Source: Centropus unirufus
Lineage: Eukaryota; Chordata; Aves; Cuculiformes; Centropidae
DNA: 64,000 bases
Reading direction: 5' to 3'
Assembly (NCBI GenBank): GCA_013397695.1
Contig: VYZI01000146.1
Coordinates: 1,839,644-1,903,643 of the forward strand
In this document: positions 12,473 through 24,930 of the stretch, piece after piece
How the letters are laid out: each line of letters opens with the position of its first letter
Position numbering within the stretch: the stretch's first letter is position 1
Made by a program: the position numbers and the translations under genes
Notes under the pieces: generated by a model
What the model was told of the DNA's origin: nothing
The model's database searches: none
Seen by the model: the letters and a program-made list of their open reading frames with translations, nothing else

Positions 12473-13379
12473 TGTTTCTCTGAAAAGGAAATGTGCATGA
12501 TGGAATTTATGGTGATAAAACACTGACCTTTCAAAGATTAAATGACAATGAAGTAGAGAAAACTCAGTTGTGTACAGCACTGTTATTACGGCTTCATTGT
12601 AGTAAAATTTTATCTGAGAGGTGGTTAGTAGATTTTAGTGTAGGAGGTGTGGGTAAGTTACTCTTTTCACTGAGAGCTTATATATTCAGACTTTCTTGGA
12701 TTCTACATTCGTTTTTATAGAACAGACTTTGATTCATTACCCTTAATGTCAGCTTTTCAGAAACATGTTTGAGTATAGCAAGTACTTAAAATATTTTAAC
12801 CTTATTGCAGCGTGCACACATATAGCGTCAGTCAATTATAAAAAAAATATTTTCAAAGAATTTATCAAAATCCTTATTAGAACAGTGTAAGATAAATGCC
12901 TTTTCTTGCAAAAACGAGGGAAGAACCTTCAAACGAATGGCCCAAAAATCAGTGAAACCCCTCCCTGCTGTATTTTCTCCCCGTCACATGCTTATCAGAA
13001 TATGAGGAAAAAAAGATTTTTACATTATCTTGTGTGGTATATGACCTTCATATGCCTTCCAGTGAGTAGGACAGTTCTGGGGAAAGAATTTATCCTGGCC
13101 AGAGTAGTATGTGCCATAGCCAAACATCTCAGTGGTTTATAGGATATTTTTTCCCACTGCCTTGCAGTTACATTCTTTATTTTCGGGCATTGTAAATTTT
13201 GCACACTCTACTTCATTTGTGTCTGATTTTGGACGGTCCCATCCCAGTGCCTTTTCATGCCAATGATTAGGAAGCTTAATAGCAATAAAGCTTCTGATCA
13301 GTTGCGATCAGGAAGGTGCTTAGGCACTGTAAAGTATCATTCACAGTGCTGTTTATTAGAGCTAACGCTGTAATCAGTT

Positions 13380-13830
13380 CAATGATCTCATGTCCCTTTA
13401 GATGTTATGAACCCCAGGCTGGGGTAGCGTCAAAAGCCCCTCCAGCCCACAGGCAGCGTGCTGGGCAGACACCATCTGTAGAAGTGATTCTATCTCTTTT
13501 GGTTATTAAAAGTAATAAAGGCTAGGAAAACAAGGGACCAACTCCTAATCTTTTCTACAGTCAATAAGGAGCAGTGTTCCCAGGAGAGCTTGCTGCACTT
13601 TCGGGTAAAGGCAAGGCCATGGAAGTGCTGTAACTGCTGGTGTGGAGGTGGATCCTGCCGACAGGCTGCCTCTGCTATAATAGGCTGGTTGCATTTTTCC
13701 ATGGCCAAGGGATCTGTGTAACACAGTCCAGGCCGGAAGGCTCTACTGGGCTTGCAGCACAGCACTGGCCTGGTCCTGTGCAGGTGAACAGTTATGTGGG
13801 TCACGGACTCCTCCACGCGCTGTGCTCTTT
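13380..13830. other. GC-richer block, identity unknown
   Basis: About 450 bp with higher GC than its neighbours. Frames are open on both strands (- 13490-13816, + 13640-13909) but show no recognisable domain and no matched splice sites. No repeat family was recognised. It may be a conserved non-coding element, an old LTR or simply a local composition change. Confidence 0.25.
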
Positions 13831-16031
13831 ACTCAGGTTGATAACAGATGTAACATTTGTATCAAGTACAATAAGTGAGACGGTTTTTAGGAGCTACTCA
13901 ACTCAATGAAAATTTGTGTTTATTTTTTTAAAGTATGTATTTTATGTAAGTGGTATTTATAGCACAACAGCATCATGTTAGATATGAATTAGTTAAAACT
14001 ATGGCAGGTGAGAAAATAGTAATTCTTCCCAGCTCCAGGAAGGTAAAAACTTACTAGCGTAACATGAACTGATTGCATACAAATCTTAAAAATATGTTTT
14101 CAGCAGATACCAAATAACAAGGGCATCTCCCAGCTAGTATACAATTTTGGGTTCATTTGGTGAGCACTTGCTCCATGCTTTCAACTTTAGTACACTTAGG
14201 GCCAGGTTTTCCTTGCTTACTTAAAATGGATAACACAGTAGTTAAAAAGAAATAATTAGGTCCAGCAGGCAGTCTCTGTCACTTAGATGTTCAGGATCTA
14301 TATCATAGGTAATTAGTTGCATTGCGGGCAGTGTCATCCAGTGAATATGCTATGAGATCTGGTACCGGAAGGTCTATATGTATTTTCAGCTTTACTGTCA
14401 CACTTTTTAAAACCCTAAGTTCCTATTCTTTAGTGTTTAAATTGTACTAGCCATGTGTAGACTAGAAATGCAATGTGAGTGATAAATTCTCTTTGCAAAT
14501 TACAGTGTCATAAGAGGACTTATTTCTTAAGACAATTCATCTCAGTCTTTTTATGAGCAAAATGAAAAATTTTTGCCATCTTAGGAACTTCTTTCTCCAG
14601 CTGCCTTTTTTTTCTCAGTTTTTCAACTATGTATTCCTATTGAAATATTATTTTTGAGTCAATTTTGTGAACTGTGCTCCATATTAACATTTAAAATATT
14701 CAAGTGCCTTTGTACTGCTCAGATAGATTTGTTTGGAGTTCATAAACCTCTTTGAGATCTTTGTCAGATACTTTACGATTCCTCTTGAAAAAAACCCCAA
14801 CCATCTCACCGATGGTTACCTTTTAATTAAATTAAGGTAGAAAAAATCCAGCAGTGGGTGCAAATATTGTTTTGGCCTCAAAATTTTGCTGTGTATTGTG
14901 ATATGTCTCAACAGGCATATTTCTACCAGGTTGGCTAGCTAAATTTTGATCCTTACACGTTTTAGGTCTAAGGTACTTGAGTCAAGTGCTTATAGCTATG
15001 TGTAACATTAGAAATAATAGCAGATCAGTAGATTAATCTATGAAATTCATCCTCTAAAGTCGTTTGAAAGTGTTACATAATTTTTTTAAATGGGATGCTC
15101 TCCTCCAGCAGCGTTGAATATTCCTTCAAATGTAGCTTAAGTCCACGTGACTCCTGTTTAATCATTCATTTAAAGCACTGGTTGATTTTAGTGAAGTTGT
15201 TCAACCTGTAGCCGTAAGACAGCGGATTTTTTGTACCTTCACAAATTTCATTTTACAAGCTTGTGAGGTGTTTAAGTAGTGGGAGGAAGACTGATGAACT
15301 AAAATGTTCAGGTAAGCACAGGCATCAGTTTTCCAATGTGGCAACTGGTATTCCACGGATATTCAGAGGTGCAAGACAGGTGAGTGTGGGGATCGTCAAT
15401 AAAGTCTAGGGAAGAAGCAGAGCACTTCTAGAAGAACTGAACTAAGGTGGCCCGTGAAGAGATTTGGGAGTACTTGAGCTTTGCTGAGGGTTTGTTAAAG
15501 TTTATGCTTGCGTGTATTTTCTTGAAGGAAAAGGCAGATATACTGAGACTATGCTATAGAGCCTTATGGGTGAATTAGGAGAAACTGTACTACACAAGCC
15601 CTGTTTTTACAGCTATTGCTGCTACCGCATTGGATGTTTTGTTCCCGCTCAAGGTTATTGTAACATTGAAAGCATACTTAAGGATACTTTTCAGTAGTTT
15701 TATAGCGCTGGTTATCACCTGAAAAGAATAGTTATTAAATAATTTGAGCCTGAATTGGAAGTAATTTTGTTACTTCCATTGTATTTTCTTCTACAATTTT
15801 ATTTAAATTCACCTTTTAATACTTATAAATCTAAGTGTCCAGGAGCCACTTCCTTCTGATATCCTGAATGTCTACTGCAGATATGGCTCTTTTCTTTATC
15901 TTGCTCTCATTTTTTCTGCTCTCTTTGCTTCTGCCACATATAACTAGGCTTTTCTGCTTTTTATGTTTCCCCTACACAATTAGCATCATTCATTATTCTG
16001 GAGTTCATTAGATTCTTTGGAGCTATCTGCT

Positions 16032-16058
16032 TTATTTCTTTTTCTTTTTTTTTTTTTG
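16032..16058. repeat. Poly-T / pyrimidine tract
   Basis: A pyrimidine-only tract with a terminal T run of about 14. It is followed by 'gtcaaag', not by an AG acceptor, so it is not part of an obvious splice site. Confidence 0.75.
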
Positions 16059-19000
16059 TCAAAGTATTTTTTTAATCAGAAAATACTGAGTTGCTAAAAT
16101 TAGCCTGTTAACTAGTGCTAGCTAGTTTCCAGGTTTTCAAAATTATTTCTTGTTGTTAGAACATTCTCTTAAATAATTTCTTATATGGAGCATATGTAAA
16201 GGTTTCTTATTCATATTTAAATTTAATTTGATTTGTAATTCCTAGAACTGAAGGAGAAAATTGGAAAGGAAACATTTTGAACTTAATCTAAACGAATGTC
16301 TCCTTTGAAGTATTATTTTCCACTCCTCACATTTTGAATTATTTTGTTTTGTCCATATTGAGAGCATGACCATTTCAAAACTAAAATCCCAGGAAATTAA
16401 ATGGCTTAAAAGTAGGAGAGTTTTGAAAATTCTAGTGTCAAGTTTTGATACTATGATGTTATAATGAGATAAAAATTGCCGAATCTTCTGCAAAATGAAG
16501 ATGCTAAAATCTGCCTTTCTCCATTGATTATATTTTTCAAGCTATTATGTAGGTACATTTTTATATTCATTAGAAATACAGAAACCAAGTAAAAGTAATT
16601 TCTTGAATTAGAAATAAGGCTGAATCCTTGTTCCCAGTCCACTTTTCTCAACATACCATTCCCTTCCCAGCTAAATTCTAAAGGGAATCCAGATGTTTAT
16701 TTAAATATTCATAATGCAACTGCAGTTAGAGCTGGGAGGATCATAGATACCTGTGTTCATTTCACACTACATTCATCTTGTATTTAAAAATGTCGTATTC
16801 ATTGCAGTGCTAGCAGATGAGTTCTTTGACAGGAAAATGCATCCCCCCCCGGCTTGACAAGTAAGGCTTTATGAAAAGGAGGCAGTAGAGCTGTCTCAGA
16901 AAATGTAATGTATTGAGTATTGACCCGAGCTTCACAGAAGAAGCTTTGTGTACTGTATTTAAATATTGTATTCTCAAAGAATTCTGAATTTATTTGCACT
17001 TGGCTTAGCCCTGGACATCTCTAGAAAGGGCATAAAAATTTAAGGAGCCAGTTGGAGCTTTGCAGTTAAGGTGGAGCTGAATTACACATTTAAGATGAGG
17101 ATTTTATGTCATTGTTTGTGGAAAAGCCAAAGCTTATCATCTTGCCTGACAGTCCATAAAGAGAGAGGAGAAAAAAATTGAGCCCAGCCAAAATTTGTGA
17201 CCATTTAAAAAGTTAGTTGGCAACATTTGTTGACCACCTTTCCCAAGAATTATGATCAAAATCTTAATTTTCAAACATATGTTACCTGTTAAAATTGATG
17301 AAATGCCAATCAGTGTAAAGTCTATATATTGGGGCTGCTTTATCCCTTCAGATATTTGTCCACGAGACTGTAAATGGTTAAGGAGACAGAAAGTGGTGTA
17401 TTTGATGTATATTAATTCTGGAGTACAAGGGACTGTGCAGTGAAAGAAAGTTTATAAAGGGGAGCATGAAACCCACTGGGCAGGAAATTTCAGATAATTT
17501 TTTTTGCAGAAGGGCATGGGAAGATCCAAGCACCAGTGGGAATCTGTAAGGTGAAAGGGAGAAGAGGAATGTGCTTCCTAGATTTTCTGAGGAAATAAAG
17601 CATCAATAAACCTTTCCAAAATGGTACTGCTTCTTCTGCTCTTCTTACTACTAAGAATGAGTCGAAGTCCCAATGAATCTGGCTTTAAAAGCCTTAAAGG
17701 AAAGGCAGAAGTAGGTAAGTATGATTGATAATACTAAGCTATAAAAGAACTTGTAGTCAGCAAAGATTATGTAGATTATTCTATCAAATTGCTAAAGCCC
17801 TGACACCACTCTATTGTTCACTTATTTAAAGGTGTAGTCCTACAGGTGTACTATATTTCGCTATAGCTTTTAATAAAATGACATACTTAAGAATCTAAAG
17901 TGGAAATTTTCAGCAAATGAGATCAGGAGCATTCTAATGAAAGTAACAAGCAGAGTGGGCATGGTTCTTATGGGAATTGTGGAACATCTGCCATGGAAGA
18001 TTAGGTACAAATGGTGCTTTTTTCTGATATTTTTCTTCCACTCGTACTCATGCATTCCTTTCCCAATATAGTATCGATCTAGGTATCTCTTATTAGCAGT
18101 CATTACTTTTCCACCCAGGTTCAGTTGATGAGGAATGATGGTAAAACATTTGCATTCTCAGCTCGTAGCAATGGCTTTTAAACGTGCTGTAGTAATGCAT
18201 TCTGTGAGTATAAGCTGCTTTCTGTGTGTCCAGCTTTATCTGGAAGACAAGTAATTGATTCTTCTTGGCAAGCATTATATACCATTCTTGTCTGAAATCT
18301 AGGCAGATATTTGAAAATACTGTTTGTTTTTTCATTCCTTTCAACGCACTGGAAAATACTTGAATGCACGTGGTGTTTGCTGGTTTGAGTTTACCAGAGT
18401 GAATTGATTCTGTGATGGAACAGAAACAAAATCTTTAAATGCCACCTCAGGAATAGGGCTTCATGAGCACGGAACAAGTTCAGTCCCGTCGGGTTATGCC
18501 ATCAGAGAATTGGCCTTCAGGAGAAAGCACACCTAGAAAGCTGTGCACCTTAGCAGCTGCAGGTCTAGGTTTTGTATGATTCGAAGCTTACTTTCTTGTT
18601 TCCTGCAGTGAACAATGGTAATGGGAAGTACTGGTCAGTAGAGTTAAATATTAAATCCGTCCTCAGGCTTCCTGCCATGTTTTCTGGTGCTTGGGCCACC
18701 TTATTTATAAACCCAGAAGAGTTCAGTAATCATTAGAATAAAGTGTAAGTAATTTCTAGACTTCTGGTTATTTTGCTGAGTACTATCTTTGGAAGCACAA
18801 TGAAGCCTTTAAGGAACGTCCAGTCGCTGTATAAAGCTGTCTTGTGGCTGCTAAACTTTCACATTATACTGAGGTTGGATATAAACACTCCTTTTATAAC
18901 TCGCATGTCACTGAAGTATGCAGATGTCTTGGCTCTGAAAGCACATTTATGAAACGAGTGCAGTACTGGAGTTTTGCCAGGATTGAGACTTGGTAGTTTG

Positions 19001-22000
19001 AGGAGGAGTCCTAATACCTCTCAGGATGGGAGGTCAGCAGAGTTAAGCAGGCCTCCCTTGTTCTGGCAGCAGAATCCTAGTCCTGGGAGAGTGTGCTCTA
19101 TGCATATTTGTTGCATTAAGCTACAATTCACTTCTGAAAAATCTATATTATTATGCTGCTTTGGCACTTGTTGGCAAGGGCCAGTTCTGCTTAGTGTAGG
19201 CGGTATGCCCTGTTAAAAATAAAAATTAGAAAGAAAAAAAACCCAGGAAAATTATATTAATTTTAGGCTTAATTTCACAGCAGTTTTGTGAAAGTGTGTA
19301 GGAAGTGCATGTATTCCTCATTTATTTAATATAGCTGATATGTGGAGGTATATTTATGTAGTGAGTAGTATATTATACAGTGTGTGCCTCTATATATTTG
19401 TCTGTGGAAATATATGAAAACCAGAGGTTATAAAGATAACTGTAAAATACCTCTAGAAGCATAAATTCAATTAGATTTCTAGACTATTTTAGGTGTCTTA
19501 CCTGTGTATTAAGTGTTCATAATAAAACAGGTGGGATAGCCATGCCTGCATGGCTGTGTGTCACCCAAGTTGGATAATATACTTTCTTCTGTTTAGACCT
19601 AATATATTACATAATTTGGCAGAATATGGTGGAACAGAGTTCTTTTTGGATAATTTACACTGTAATTTTGATCTGTCGTTTGAGACTGAGGTGTGAGGTT
19701 CTGTCCTACTTATTTAGCACATCAGGAATTGGTGGCAGAGAGTTGAGCCCAAAGCTGAAGCACTTGTTTTTCAGCACTGAGCCATTTTGTTTCTCTGGTA
19801 ACAATGACAAGATATGAGTTAAAATTAAGGTTGCAATCATACATATTTTACATCTCAACATTACGTCTACAGGGCTAGCTCCTTGGCTCTGCATACTGTA
19901 TCAGTATCATAAATGATCCTGTGAGAATTCCACTTTTGGTGGTAGGTTTTGTCTATGCATATATTACAGACCGATATGAGTTTATTCTGGCAATGCTGCA
20001 ATTCTGAAGTTGTGTTGTGAACTGCTGTGCTTAGGCTTCCTGCGTTAGTGCAGGGCTAAAAGCACCTTAGTAAAATCTGTGGGCTAGAGCTGACTTGCAC
20101 CTGACTGACTTGTTCACGCAGTGGCTAGAGAATCTTGTGCCACCTGTACTTACCTTCTTAGATTAGTTTTAGATCCTTCTAAGCGGATAGAGAAATAGCA
20201 GTTATTCATTAGATCCTGATTTAGGGTCATGCTCGGTTACCCCTGAGATTAGATAAATTGGGATTAGCTGCATGCGTCTTGTGGCTACAGAAAACTAAGT
20301 GTAAGTGGCTCAGTTAAATTCTGCTGGAGGACGCTATAACAGCAGCCTTTATTCCTTTAGCATTATTCCAAGGTATTACTGCTATCTTTCAAATCTATAG
20401 TGTATTAAGTGACTTACAGAATTCTTACGTTCTGATCTTGTATAATTACATACTAAGTTATAGATGATGTGTGAAATTGCTTTTAGAGAAATACTGAGTT
20501 CTGACAGAAGTTGTTGGCTTTGTTGATTGGCCACGTTTTGTGAAAAAATTGATTAGGCTATTTGCGCTCGTTGCTAGCATGGAAGAAGAGACAATGTTTT
20601 GGTTTAAATTCTTTGTGCAGTGTCCACTCCAGGAATACTTAGTGTGAGTCTTGCATACAGATAGCAAAGCAATTATATCTCCTGGCTATCATATTACCCT
20701 GCAGTTAAGCTGTGTAAGTAGACAATCTGGTTGTGTCCCCCCAACTCATTAATCTAAAATGCAGATGTGTTCTATCTTTCTGCAAGTAAATTTTGCCTAA
20801 TGACAGAACAAAGAGTTATCCATGTATATTGGAAAACAAATGTAGAGGGAAATGCTGCATGTGGAATGGTATGGAAATGATTAATGTTAGTAAATAGAGT
20901 CTTTCATTTTAATATTTAGTCCTTTCATGGTGACTTACTTCCAGCAAAGCAGAACAATGCTTTCAATTTTTATAAAAGGCTTATTTTATGTATATACACA
21001 CACAGTCACTGTTTATACATTGCACTATGCTTTTGGTGGGTTTTCTTTGCAACAGCAGGATACCATTAAATTGTTTTCAGATTTTGATTTGCTGTGTAGT
21101 GCTGAGATCCTTCTCTGCAGATCTGCTACATAACCCTAGATATATCCTCCCCTATGCTATAGTCATTAGTTATTTCTGCCTGAATGCAAGTTCATTTTCT
21201 TTCCTTCTGTCACATAGCAAACTTTTTAAACTGCCATTTTTTTCATAATTATTTGAAAGTTTAATCCTGTTCTTTGATATGCCCTCATGATGTGGTCTTG
21301 TGTGTCTGGGTGTATATATATCTTTTTTTCTGTGCTCTAGGTGACTCATGAAGACATGAAATGTAGCATTCAGGACAGACCTGTTTATTTTCCTACTGGA
21401 TTCGCTCTTACATTTACAGAATTTACTGATAATCTCTGAGAACATTTGTAAGTGACAATTACTACTGGAATGTCATTCCCCGAGTGGTGCATTCCTCAAG
21501 GTTCACGGATTCCCATGGTTTCTGAAAGTGCAGTTACCGTCTAATGTTTAGAGCTGCCAAAATATAAGTGCAATTGATCTCCCCATTCCTTTAATGTTAC
21601 TAAGTAGCTACCAGAAAACAAGGTGAAATGTTTTCCCCAATATTGAAGTGAGAGCTGCAAGAGGGAAACAATATTGTTTATATGCTCAGTGGTAGATTTA
21701 AGTTCATGGGTTTCAACTGTTAAACAGGTATTACAAAGAAGAATCTACATGCTTGCTGTAGCACTTTTAAAAGATGATAGCAGTAGATGTCTATGTCTAG
21801 TAAACTTGAAAGATGCAGTGTCTGGAGGTTGGGGTTAAGGACAGACATGAGTGGACTTTTTCAGTTGAGGTGAGAACTCAGATAAGAACCTTTAGTCTCT
21901 AATTTAAATTTCAAGTAAATATTTCTTCTGAAATGAAAGGTCTTCCATTTTTTTAGTCTGGAATTTTGGATTAAAGAATTGTAATTCGCACTGAGATGTT

Positions 22001-23159
22001 CAGAAGGTCTTGCACAGTTAAAATCTCTCATTTGAAAGAGTGATAGCTTTCTGTTGAGGCCTCACAATCAACTTAGGAGAATTTAGTTATTTGAGGTAGA
22101 CCTGCTGTCTGCATCCAGAATGAGGGAAGTTTTCCTTACATTTTCTTACACAGGCATAATAATACTGTTTCAAAAGGCTCCCCCGGCCTCAAAATATTTT
22201 ATCTCAGTTTTAAAAGCTCAGAGTTAGACAGGTGGATCAGCTTTCAAATAAGTAAATATCAAGGTGTTAATGTGGTTCACCTAGACATCATATCTTTTGA
22301 AACATAGCCATCTTAAATCATAAGAATTGAGATGAATTATCTGACTTTGAGTAAGTTGCAGCAGTAGCTGAACTTCTGTGTCAACAGAAATCAGGTTTTT
22401 AGAGTGATGGGATAATCCCAGCTGCCTGGGATTGGTTATGTAAGATTCCAGGTAAACTGGGAATTGGCCATTATAATGAAATAAGATGACTATCTGAAAT
22501 AATGAGCAAGAAAAGTCCTGGTTACTTTGATACAGGTTTTCATAAGAGTATTTCTTATCCTTAGCTTCTCAAAGAGACTATGGAGGCAATAGGACCAGCC
22601 AGTCATAGTCACCCTTACTTTATTTGGAAATAGACATATAAATTTTCTAGTTTGCCTAGGGTGGAGAAGGGAATGTGAAGAATGGGAATCTTTTGAAACT
22701 ACTCACAATTCCATGAAAGTAAATTTCTTTAAAGAAGTTTCCTTTCTTTTGGTAGTATCACAACTCAAGCAATAATTTTTCATTACAGGCTTAATATATG
22801 AGGTAAATATTTCTCTAATTTGACTATTACCATGAAATATTTTGGAACCACACCAGGGAACTGTCACGTAGATACTATTGAGAGCAGACTGTAATATGAA
22901 TTCAACCTAATCCTTTTGATGATTTATTTTATCATGTGCTTTTAAGAAATAGCTTTGAAATAGTTTCCTTAGGTTTTAATTAAAATATATTTCCATTAAT
23001 AAAGAATCTAAATGTGTTTGTTATAAATTATTAGATCAATACAGTGTCTTAATAGTTAGTAATATTGAATGTGCTGTCCTTGTGTCTGTCTGACTTTGGC
23101 CTTGCTTAAAACTTGACTAAAGCATTAGCTAATATATTTAGATCCTGCCTCTTAAAATC

Positions 23160-23560
23160 TAACACCAGAAGAAGGACCAGTCTAGTCTGTTAGAAGCATT
23201 GGGAAGCCTCTTCCCTTTGGTTGTCACGGGCTTTCAAGTGTTTGTTTCACTCAGAATTACTCAAGGTTGCTGGAGTATGGAGTTACAGACCCTGTGTCCA
23301 TATTGCCTTTAAAGAGAGATTCCAGCACTTCCTTGAAAAGAGCTTGTGGGGACGGTGAGCCAGCATATCTCTTAAAAGTCCTCTAGAACACGTTGAGATC
23401 CTGAGAGCTGGGATTACTTGTGTGCTTTGGGTGCTGTGGAGCAGTTCACAGGCTCTGCGAGAGGCAGTCAGCAGGTACAAGGCAGAGCGTGCTGTGCTTA
23501 CTGGGATGGTAGAGACTGGCGGGGAAGCTTACAGGCACAGAGCTGACTTTGCTGCTTTGA
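23160..23560. other. GC-richer block, identity unknown
   Basis: About 400 bp richer in G and C than the surrounding DNA. It includes a minus-strand open frame (23283-23480) that has no recognisable motif. No CR1 similarity was seen. Candidate conserved or repeat-derived sequence; not resolvable by eye. Confidence 0.2.
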
Positions 23561-24055
23561 GGTCTCTGCTACTGGGATGATGTAGGAAGTTAACCCTATT
23601 TTTGCTTAAATGGTGTGCTTACTGTGTGTTAGCAGAAAGCAAACATCTGCTTCGTAACAAGGATGTGGTCCCCTACAACTAAAACAGTGTGTGTTTATAA
23701 CGTACCATCAGTTTTTATAGTGATATATCCAGTTATTTAACACAATAAAAAGAGGAGGTGAGTGATGGCCATAATAAAAATTAAAATCTATGGCAATAAA
23801 TGTCAAATGGGTGAATCGTTTTTTTATATTAAAAGTAGCGGTCTTTAAATTTTCAATTTTACATACTCCACTGAAGGTTCCTACACCATCTAGGTACCTA
23901 AAATAACAGTGAACTTGCAGCTTTGCAGAGCATTCATATCCTTCAAAATTATTGGAAGAAATTTAGTGCATTTGAACATCAATCTATGGTCCATAAGTAG
24001 CCTACATATTGGTGATTTAGGTTTCTCATTTTGCACATAAGATTTTTAATAGACT

Positions 24056-24930
24056 TATAGAATAATTTAGATTGGGAAAGACCTTTAAGATCAAGTCCAA
24101 TCATAAACATAAGACCGCCAAATCCACCAATGAACAATGTCCTTAAGTGCCACTTCTACACTTCCTTTAAATGTCCCCAGGGGTGGTGTCTCCACCCTGG
24201 ACAGCCTGTTTCAGTGTTTGACAGCCCTCTCAGTGAAGTAATATTTTATAATATCTGGTTTAAACCTCTCCTGGCATAACTTGTGGCCATCTCCCTTTAC
24301 TCTATTGCTTGTTCCTTGGGAGAACCAACACCTGTCTTGCTACAGCCTCCTTTCAGGTAGTTGTAGAGAGCCATAAGGTCTCCCCTCAGCTTTCTCTTTT
24401 CCAGGCTAAACAGTCCCACCTCTATCAGCTGTTCCTCATAGTCTAGCGCTCCAGAAACTTCACTGGCTTTGTTGCCCTTCTCTGGATGCATTCCAGCACC
24501 TCAGTGTCCTTTTGTTAGTGAAGGGTCCAAAACAGAACCCAGGATTTGAGGTGTGGCCTCACCAGCACCAAGTACAAGGGTACGATCATTTCTCTGATCC
24601 TGCTGGCCACACCGTCTCTGATACAAGCCAGGATCCTGTTGACCAACTTGGCCACCTGGGCACACTGGTGACTCAAGTTCTGCAGGCTATTGACCAGCGC
24701 CCCCAGGTCCTTTTCCACCATGCAGCTTTCCAGTCATTCTTCCCCGAGCCTGTAGTTTTGTATGGGGTTGTTGTGGCCCTAATGCAGGACCTTGAACTTA
24801 TCATTGTTGAACCCTGTACAGTTGGCCTTGGCCTACTGATATGCAGCTTTTCCAGATCCTTCAACACTCCCAACTTGGTGTCATCTGCAAAATTACTGAG
24901 GGTGCACTCAAAATCAGCTTGATTTAATTC
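24056..24930 (-). repeat. CR1 LINE, 3' third of ORF2 plus 3' UTR, degenerate
   Basis: The longest transposon remnant in the window, read on the minus strand from 24930 to 24056. It begins just before the reverse transcriptase active-site motif (SNFADDTKLG, with the Asp-Asp pair). It continues through the CR1 hallmark stretch MVEKDLGALVNS...SHQCAQVAKLVNRILACIRDGVASR (24515-24721) and LFSLEKRKLRGDLMALYNYL (24297-24491), and ends in the CR1 3' UTR ('ggtctttcccaatctaaatt', minus strand). Stops and frame changes separate these pieces, and the fingers, most of the palm and the endonuclease are absent, so it is dead. It is a 5' truncation, as is typical for CR1. The antisense 136-codon open frame on + (24512-24922) is a by-product of this element. 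Confidence 0.93.

Larger units (their letters stand above)
2031..24055. other. Long non-coding stretch (intron or intergenic)
   Basis: About 22 kb without a supportable coding exon. The sequence is AT-rich with many in-frame stops, and open frames of 60-125 codons are scattered on both strands without splice sites or recognisable protein motifs. Embedded items are listed separately: short tandem repeats at 2930-2944, 5504-5540, 6243-6268, 9738-9780 and 12395-12472, an inverted-repeat relic at 6421-6495, and GC-richer blocks at about 7820-8450, 13380-13830 and 23160-23560. If the + strand gene below is very large, this is one of its upstream introns; the window alone cannot tell. Confidence 0.5.
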
